Part shown: positions 1 to 4,278 of the stretch, one piece after another
Layout of the letters: each line of letters starts with the position of its first letter
Position numbering within the stretch: the first letter of the stretch is position 1
Origin: an uncultured Lachnospiraceae bacterium
GTDB taxonomy: Bacteria > Bacillota > Clostridia > Lachnospirales > Lachnospiraceae
Assembly (NCBI GenBank): GCA_910585395.1
Contig: CAJUCK010000013.1
Coordinates: 1-6,164, forward strand
DNA: 6,164 bases
Reading direction: 5' to 3'
The notes under the pieces: model-generated
Databases searched by the model: none
Told to the model about the DNA's origin: nothing
Seen by the model: only the letters and a program-made list of their open reading frames with translations
Program-made: the position numbers and the translations under genes

Positions 1-83
1 AGTCAATCACTTTTTTAAATTTTTAGTATTAAACATACTTATAACTGAAATAAAATAAATAAGCATGAGAATATTCTGACAAT

Positions 84-338
84 TTACAGGGAAGATTCAT
101 AGGCGGCACGGCATGCTTTGGCAAGCTGGTCTCCGCAGGAAGTGCCCCGTCCATTGCAGGAAATACCGCTGATTTTCTGTTCTACCTGCTCTACGGTCAA
201 TCCCTGTACTAATCGGGGGATTGCCTGCAGGTTTCCGTTGCACCCTCCAGTAAATTTTACGTTTTTGACGATGTTGCCTTCTAATTCTACTTCTATCATT
301 GTGGAACATGTTCCTTTGGTTTTATACAGATAACTCAT
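84..338 (-). CDS. TSCPD domain-containing small protein (TIGR03905-like)
   Basis: This 84-residue protein consists of essentially one TSCPD domain, the cysteine-containing domain also found at the C-terminus of some adenosylcobalamin-dependent ribonucleotide reductases. Visible hallmarks are TCS at residues 10-12, a GGCNGN turn at 31-36, and the signature TSCGD at 66-70, with G replacing the usual P. Five cysteines (11, 33, 61, 68, 76) could bind a metal or act in redox chemistry. There is no signal peptide or membrane segment, so it should be cytosolic. The stand-alone version is common in Clostridia, and its biochemical role is not established. The start is supported by AGAAAGGAG (complement of 346-354), 7 bases upstream of the ATG. 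It is divergent from secA and preceded by an unusually long, foldable leader. Family identification is strong; function is unknown. Confidence 0.9.
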   Translation of the reverse strand: MSYLYKTKGTCSTMIEVELEGNIVKNVKFTGGCNGNLQAIPRLVQGLTVEQVEQKISGISCNGRGTSCGDQLAKACRAAYESSL

Positions 339-550
339 AATTTATCTCCTTTCTGCTGCAATACATTTATGCCTGATATTTCTTACAGCCAGTAAGGAAT
401 TACCAATCTTGCCGTTTAAGCCGCACAATGGCGGAGCTCATCGGTATACTGGCTTCCTTATCTGGTTTTAAGACAGTCTGCCTCTTTTTAAAAGGCATCA
501 GGGTTCTTTTTAGTTTTGCCAGTCCCCTCTTTGTGTGGAATCCTCATGCC
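339..550 (-). ncRNA. Candidate structured 5' leader / regulatory RNA of unknown family
   Basis: The predicted minus-strand transcript starts near 548-550 and runs about 210 bases before the TSCPD start codon. It can form a stem between 542-550 and 494-502 (GGCAUGAGG with CCUGAUGCC, 8 pairs and one G-G mismatch). It can also form an 8-bp stem between 447-454 and 387-394, continued by 443-446 with 401-404, enclosing a CCGC/GCGG hairpin (421-424 with 431-434). Alternative pairings compete: 454-460 with 393-399 (7 bp) overlaps the 8-bp stem, and 490-496 with 480-486 overlaps the first stem. The last uses a G-U pair that would be C-A on the other strand, which favours minus-strand transcription. 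No U-run terminator is seen before the gene. I do not recognise the motif as any riboswitch class I know well. An independent small RNA is also possible. Confidence 0.45.
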
Positions 551-554
551 CAAG

Positions 555-582
555 ATTATATCATGAAAAAATGTTTTATAAA
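555..582 (-). promoter_or_regulatory. Extended -10 promoter for the TSCPD gene and its leader
   Basis: On the minus strand a perfect TATAAT (complement of 555-560) is preceded by TGA, giving an extended -10 element. A weak -35 (TTTATA, complement of 577-582, four of six consensus bases) lies 16 bases upstream. Initiation would fall near 548-550, just where the foldable leader begins with GGGCAUGAGG. The coincidence of promoter and fold supports both. Confidence 0.6.
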
Positions 583-627
583 AGAGAATTTCATAGAAAA
601 TTCATAATTCGTTCATGGTATTAAGTA

Positions 628-656
628 TTGTTAATGAAAGGGGAAAGTGTTACAAT
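628..656 (+). promoter_or_regulatory. secA promoter, sigma-A type with extended -10
   Basis: TTGTTA (628-633) and TACAAT (651-656) are separated by exactly 17 bases. TG at 648-649 forms an extended -10 (TGTTACAAT). Transcription should start near 663, giving a 5' leader of about 60 bases before the secA ATG. This is one of the best promoter matches in the window. Confidence 0.75.
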
Positions 657-664
657 GTAAGAAG

Positions 665-705
665 TTGTCCGCATAACGGACAAGCGGGGCAGGTATTGCC
701 GACAA
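665..705 (+). promoter_or_regulatory. Hairpins in the secA 5' leader
   Basis: TTGTCCG (665-671) and CGGACAA (677-683) form a perfect 7-bp hairpin with loop CATAA. A smaller stem, GGCA (688-691) with TGCC (697-700), follows. An alternative fold pairs TTGTC (665-669) with GACAA (701-705), extended by GC/GC around a C-C mismatch, and would destroy both hairpins. There is no T-run, so it is not a classical terminator. It could influence RNA stability or access to the ribosome binding site at 712-716. No leader peptide is visible in the predicted transcript. Confidence 0.45.
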
Positions 706-724
706 AAATATAGGAGCATTGTAT

Positions 725-3289
725 ATGAGTATTGTAAGTAAAATGTTTGGCACACACAGCCAGCGGGAATTAAAGAGGGTTTATCCGATTGTTGATAAAA
801 TAGAGTCCTACCGTCCGGCTATGATGGAGCTGACAGATGAACAGTTAAAAGACAAGACCAGGGAATTTAAAAAACGGCTGGGAGAAGGAGAGACCTTAGA
901 CCAGATTCTTCCGGAAGCTTACGCAGTTGTACGCGAAGCGGCAAGAAGAGCGCTGGGAATGGAACATTACCGGGTACAGCTGATTGGAGGAATCATTCTG
1001 CATCAGGGACGTATTGCAGAAATGAAGACTGGTGAAGGTAAAACGCTGGTATCTACGTTGCCGGCATATTTGAATGCCCTGGAAGAAAAAGGTGTCCATA
1101 TTGTTACGGTTAACGATTATCTGGCAAACCGTGATGCGGAATGGATGGGGAAAGTCCATGAATTTCTGGGTCTGACGGTTGGCGTGGTATTGAATTCCAT
1201 GGATAATGATGAACGCCGGGAAGCATATAACTGTGATATTACCTATGTAACGAATAATGAGCTCGGATTTGATTATCTGCGTGATAATATGGTAATCTAT
1301 AAAGAACAGCTTGTGCAGAGAGATTTGAGTTATGCTATCATTGATGAGGTGGATTCTGTTCTGATTGATGAGGCAAGAACACCTTTGATTATTTCAGGGC
1401 AGAGTGGCAAATCTACCAGTCTGTATGAGGCATGCGACATTTTGGCGCGGCAGCTGGTCCGGGGTGAAGATATGCCGGAGTTCAGCAAAATGGATGCCAT
1501 TATGGGGGTAGAGCAGCAGGAAACAGGAGATTTTATAGTCAATGAGAAGGACAAGGTGGTGAACCTTACAGCAGAAGGTGTGAAGAAGGTAGAGAATTTC
1601 TTTCGTATTGAGAACCTTGCAGACGCTGAAAATCTGGAAATCCAGCATAATGTGATCCTGGCGCTTCGCGCCCATAATCTGATGTTCCGAGATCAGGATT
1701 ATGTAGTCCAGGATGATAAAGTAGTGATTGTCGATGAATTTACAGGTCGTATTATGCCAGGACGAAGATATTCTGACGGTCTTCACCAGGCGATTGAAGC
1801 AAAAGAACATGTAAAGGTGAAACGGGAGAGCAAGACTCTTGCCACGATTACTTTCCAGAACTTTTTTAATAAATATCAGAAGAAATCAGGTATGACAGGT
1901 ACAGCTCTGACAGAAGAAAAAGAGTTTCGGGATATTTATGGAATGGATGTTATTGAGATTCCTACCAATAAGCCTGTACAGCGTGAGGATCTGCAGGATG
2001 CAGTGTATAAGACGAAAAAAGAAAAATTTCATGCAGTAGTGGATGAGATTGAAAAAGCTCATGAGAAGGGACAGCCCGTTCTGGTTGGCACCATTACCAT
2101 TGAGACTTCAGAATTGTTAAGCGGAATGCTCAAACGACGGGGGATTCCGCATAAAGTGCTGAACGCGAAATTCCATGAGATTGAGGCGGAGATTGTGGCT
2201 GAGGCAGGTGTCCATGGAGCAGTTACCATTGCTACGAATATGGCAGGCCGTGGTACGGATATTAAACTGGATGATGATGCCAAAGCAGCAGGTGGTCTTA
2301 AAATTATCGGTACGGAACGCCATGAATCAAGACGAATTGACAATCAGCTCCGTGGACGTTCTGGACGTCAGGGAGATCCGGGAGAATCCCAGTTTTTTAT
2401 TTCACTGGAAGACGATCTCATGCGTTTATTTGGTTCGGAAAAGTTGATGAATATGTTCAATACCCTGGGTGTGCCGGAAAATGAACAGATTCAGCATAAG
2501 ATGCTGACCAGTGCAATCGAAAAGGCACAGATGAAGATTGAGAGCAATAACTTTGGAATTCGTAAGAACCTGCTGGAATATGACCAGGTAATGAACGAAC
2601 AGAGAGAAATTATTTACGCAGAACGCCGCCGGGTTCTGGATGGTGAGAGTATGCGGGATGTAATTTATAAGATGATTACAGACCGTGTGGAGAATACAGT
2701 GGATACTTGTATTTCTGCAGATCAGGAGAGCGATGAATGGGATTTGAATGAATTGAATCAGCTTCTTTTGCCAATTATCCCCTTAAAGGCAGTAGCTGAG
2801 GAGGATGTAAAAGATATTCGTTCCAACGAGCTGAAACATCGTCTGAAAGAGCAGGCGGTGAAAACGTATGAGATGAAAGAAGCAGAATTTCCAGAACCAG
2901 AGGCTGTCCGAGAACTGGAGCGCGTGGTACTGCTGAAAGTTATTGACAGAAAATGGATGGATCACATTGACGACATGGATCAGCTTCGCCAGGGAATTGG
3001 ACTGCAGGCTTATGGGCAGCGGGACCCGTTGGTTGAGTATAAGATGAGCGGTTATGATATGTTTGACAGTATGATCGCAAATATCCAGGAAGACACTGTG
3101 AGACTGTTGTTCCATGTGCGGATAGAGCAGAAAGTGGAACGTGAACAGGTGGCGAAAGTAACTGGAACCAATCGAGACGAATCTCTGCAGAAGGGGCCGA
3201 AGAAACGGGAAAGCGCCAAGGTATATCCGAATGATCCTTGTCCCTGCGGCAGTGGAAAGAAGTATAAACAGTGCTGCGGAAGAAAATAG
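725..3289 (+). CDS. secA: Protein translocase subunit SecA (preprotein translocase ATPase)
   Basis: SecA is the ATP-driven motor that pushes unfolded preproteins through the SecYEG channel at the cytoplasmic membrane. The 854-residue product has normal family length and all expected parts. Walker A MKTGEGKT is at residues 100-107 and Walker B/DEAD-like DEVD at 207-210. A preprotein cross-linking region spans about 220-365, and SGMTGTA lies at 388-394. NBD2 motifs are TNMAGRGTD (504-512) and LRGRSGRQGDPG (542-553). The helical scaffold and wing follow. A short linker leads to the C-terminal zinc-binding tail CPCGSGKKYKQCC (C839, C841, C850, C851), which contacts SecB-like partners or phospholipids. 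I chose ATG 725 because AGGAG at 712-716 lies 8 bases upstream; the in-frame TTG at 719 is only 2 bases from it. The gene has its own promoter and terminator, so it appears monocistronic. No frameshift or missing key residue is seen. Confidence 0.98.
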   Translation: MSIVSKMFGTHSQRELKRVYPIVDKIESYRPAMMELTDEQLKDKTREFKKRLGEGETLDQILPEAYAVVREAARRALGMEHYRVQLIGGIILHQGRIAEMKTGEGKTLVSTLPAYLNALEEKGVHIVTVNDYLANRDAEWMGKVHEFLGLTVGVVLNSMDNDERREAYNCDITYVTNNELGFDYLRDNMVIYKEQLVQRDLSYAIIDEVDSVLIDEARTPLIISGQSGKSTSLYEACDILARQLVRGEDMPEFSKMDAIMGVEQQETGDFIVNEKDKVVNLTAEGVKKVENFFRIENLADAENLEIQHNVILALRAHNLMFRDQDYVVQDDKVVIVDEFTGRIMPGRRYSDGLHQAIEAKEHVKVKRESKTLATITFQNFFNKYQKKSGMTGTALTEEKEFRDIYGMDVIEIPTNKPVQREDLQDAVYKTKKEKFHAVVDEIEKAHEKGQPVLVGTITIETSELLSGMLKRRGIPHKVLNAKFHEIEAEIVAEAGVHGAVTIATNMAGRGTDIKLDDDAKAAGGLKIIGTERHESRRIDNQLRGRSGRQGDPGESQFFISLEDDLMRLFGSEKLMNMFNTLGVPENEQIQHKMLTSAIEKAQMKIESNNFGIRKNLLEYDQVMNEQREIIYAERRRVLDGESMRDVIYKMITDRVENTVDTCISADQESDEWDLNELNQLLLPIIPLKAVAEEDVKDIRSNELKHRLKEQAVKTYEMKEAEFPEPEAVRELERVVLLKVIDRKWMDHIDDMDQLRQGIGLQAYGQRDPLVEYKMSGYDMFDSMIANIQEDTVRLLFHVRIEQKVEREQVAKVTGTNRDESLQKGPKKRESAKVYPNDPCPCGSGKKYKQCCGRK

Positions 3290-3346
3290 AATGTGACAAT
3301 TATATATAAGTCTGTTTAAAAATATTTTCAGACAGACAACAGCAAG

Positions 3347-3389
3347 ACCTGTGGAGTCCGCAATATGCGGATTTCACAGGTTTTTTCTT
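3347..3389 (+). terminator. Strong intrinsic terminator of secA
   Basis: The arms 3347-3362 and 3366-3381 pair over 16 positions (14 Watson-Crick and two G-U) around an ATA loop, followed directly by T6 C TT (3381-3389). A weaker AT-rich stem (GTCTGT 3310-3315 with ACAGAC 3332-3337) precedes it. The site closes secA transcription 58 bases after the stop codon and insulates the recombinase gene from it. Confidence 0.93.
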
Positions 3390-3439
3390 ATACAAAATTT
3401 GATCTTCCTGAAATAAATTTTTAGTTCCCCAGTATCTAT

Positions 3440-3482
3440 AGGAAATTTTCTCGATATTTAAAGGAAATTTCTTCGTAGTTTC
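3440..3482 (+). repeat. Two imperfect direct repeats upstream of the recombinase
   Basis: Copy one (3440-3460) and copy two (3462-3482) share AGGAAATTT followed by a TCG three to five bases later, matching at 15 of 21 positions. Their 22-base offset is about two helical turns, so both copies face the same side of the DNA. They sit 68-110 bases before the recombinase start codon, where an autoregulatory or recombination accessory site would be expected. In such AT-rich DNA chance is possible. I see no convincing sigma-A promoter for the recombinase in 3390-3549. Confidence 0.45.
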
Positions 3483-3549
3483 TTATGGTGGCTTAGAGAA
3501 GAAAATACAAAAGATAAAACCTGAATGTAAAGGAGAATGAAAAGAAAGG

Positions 3550-4152
3550 ATGAAAGAGACATTTTACGGATATTGTCGTGTTAGTTCCATAGGACAAAAT
3601 GAAGAAAGGCAGCTCATAGCTATGGCAGAGATGAAAATACCAGCAGAAAATATTTATGTGGACAAACAGAGCGGAAAAGATTTCAATCGGCCGCAATACC
3701 AGAAACTGATAAAGAAGCTGAATGAACATACAGTTCTCTATATTTCATCCATCGACCGTCTTGGAAGAAATTATAAGGAGATACAGGAACAGTGGCATTA
3801 TATTTCCCAAGTAAAGAAATCGGATATCGTAGTGATGGATATGCCGTTGTTAGATACCAGAAGAGGAAAAGATCTGATGGGTACATTCTTAAGTGATATT
3901 GTGCTGCAGGTATTAAGTTTTGTGGCGGAGAACGAACGGCACAATATTAAACAGCGTCAGGCAGAAGGGATAGCGGCGGCAAAGGCAAGAGGTGTGAAAT
4001 TTGGAAGACCAAAGATTCCGCTGCCAGAAAATTTTAGTGAAACGTATGGCAGATGGAAAAATAAGGAGATTAACGTCACAGAGGCAGCAGGTCTGTGTGG
4101 GATGACAAGATCTACTTTTTATAACAGGGCAATGAAATTTAACTCGGATTAA
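3550..4152 (+). CDS. Small serine recombinase, resolvase/invertase family
   Basis: This 200-residue site-specific recombinase cuts and rejoins DNA through a serine-DNA intermediate. The N-terminal catalytic domain opens with YCRVSS (8-13): S12 aligns with the catalytic serine of gamma-delta resolvase and R10 with its arginine. It continues with the ER-Q box (19-22) and IDRLGR (68-73), which carries the active-site arginines R70 and R73. A long E-helix (about 112-146) leads to the FGRP hinge (151-154), and a helix-turn-helix DNA-binding domain follows (about 172-197, NVTEAAGLCGMTRSTFYNRA). Length and all landmarks fit an intact small resolvase/invertase rather than a large serine integrase. 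ATG 3550 is the only possible start after an in-frame stop at 3538. Its ribosome binding site is poor: AAAGGAG ends 14 bases away and GAAAGG abuts the ATG, suggesting low expression. It lies upstream of, and on the same strand as, a surface-protein gene. Confidence 0.93.
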   Translation: MKETFYGYCRVSSIGQNEERQLIAMAEMKIPAENIYVDKQSGKDFNRPQYQKLIKKLNEHTVLYISSIDRLGRNYKEIQEQWHYISQVKKSDIVVMDMPLLDTRRGKDLMGTFLSDIVLQVLSFVAENERHNIKQRQAEGIAAAKARGVKFGRPKIPLPENFSETYGRWKNKEINVTEAAGLCGMTRSTFYNRAMKFNSD

Positions 4153-4187
4153 CAATGTGAATTGAGAAGAAAGAAGATATTGCATAA

Positions 4188-4214
4188 GAATCTTATAGAT
4201 ATTCAATTATGAAT
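4188..4214. repeat. Overlapping dyads just upstream of the surface-gene -10
   Basis: GAATCTTATAGATATTC (4188-4204) is a near-palindrome, with GAATCT facing AGAT-A-TTC and one extra base. It overlaps ATTCAATTATGAAT (4201-4214), a perfect 5-bp dyad with a 4-base centre. Together they occupy the -35 and spacer zone of the promoter at 4216-4224. This is a natural place for an operator or a recombinase half-site. GAATCT recurs at 4211-4216 and 4242-4247. No protein can be assigned to it. Confidence 0.4.
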
Positions 4215-4215
4215 C

Positions 4216-4224
4216 TGTTATAAT
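4216..4224 (+). promoter_or_regulatory. Extended -10 promoter of the surface-protein gene
   Basis: TGTTATAAT is a perfect extended -10 element. At the expected 17-base distance only TAGATA (4196-4201) is found, a poor -35, so the promoter would lean on the extended -10 or an activator. Initiation near 4231 leaves a leader of about 48 bases. The promoter lies outside and just downstream of the recombinase gene, separating the two genes transcriptionally. Confidence 0.6.
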
Positions 4225-4278
4225 CCAGTTATAGAAAAAAGGAATCTATAATGCAGAACAGAGAAAGGAGAAATGCGG

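Noticed and set aside
11..40. T-run and AT-rich hairpin (AGTAT/ATACT, 26-40) near the left edge as a terminator
   Set aside because: The stem is only five AT-rich pairs and lacks a following T-run on the minus strand. The T6 at 11-16 could belong to a terminator whose stem lies outside the window, but that cannot be seen.
494..550. SAM-I or cobalamin riboswitch, suggested by GGGACTGGC and AGCCAG fragments on the minus strand
   Set aside because: The fragments occur without the rest of either conserved core and in the wrong order, so naming a class would be unsupported.
655..660. ATG TAA start-stop upstream of secA
   Set aside because: It overlaps the -10 element and lies upstream of the predicted transcription start, so it would not be in the mRNA.
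719..724. TTG start two codons upstream of the secA ATG
   Set aside because: Only 2 bases separate it from AGGAG (712-716), while ATG 725 has the ideal 8-base spacing.
1394..1810. Long antisense frames inside secA (this one and others such as 2059-2343 and 2783-3115)
   Set aside because: They mirror the secA coding frame, have no ribosome binding site and show no recognisable domain.
3390..4278. Insertion sequence or transposon ends around the recombinase
   Set aside because: No long terminal inverted repeats, target-site duplications or transposase are visible; only short AT-rich repeats are present.
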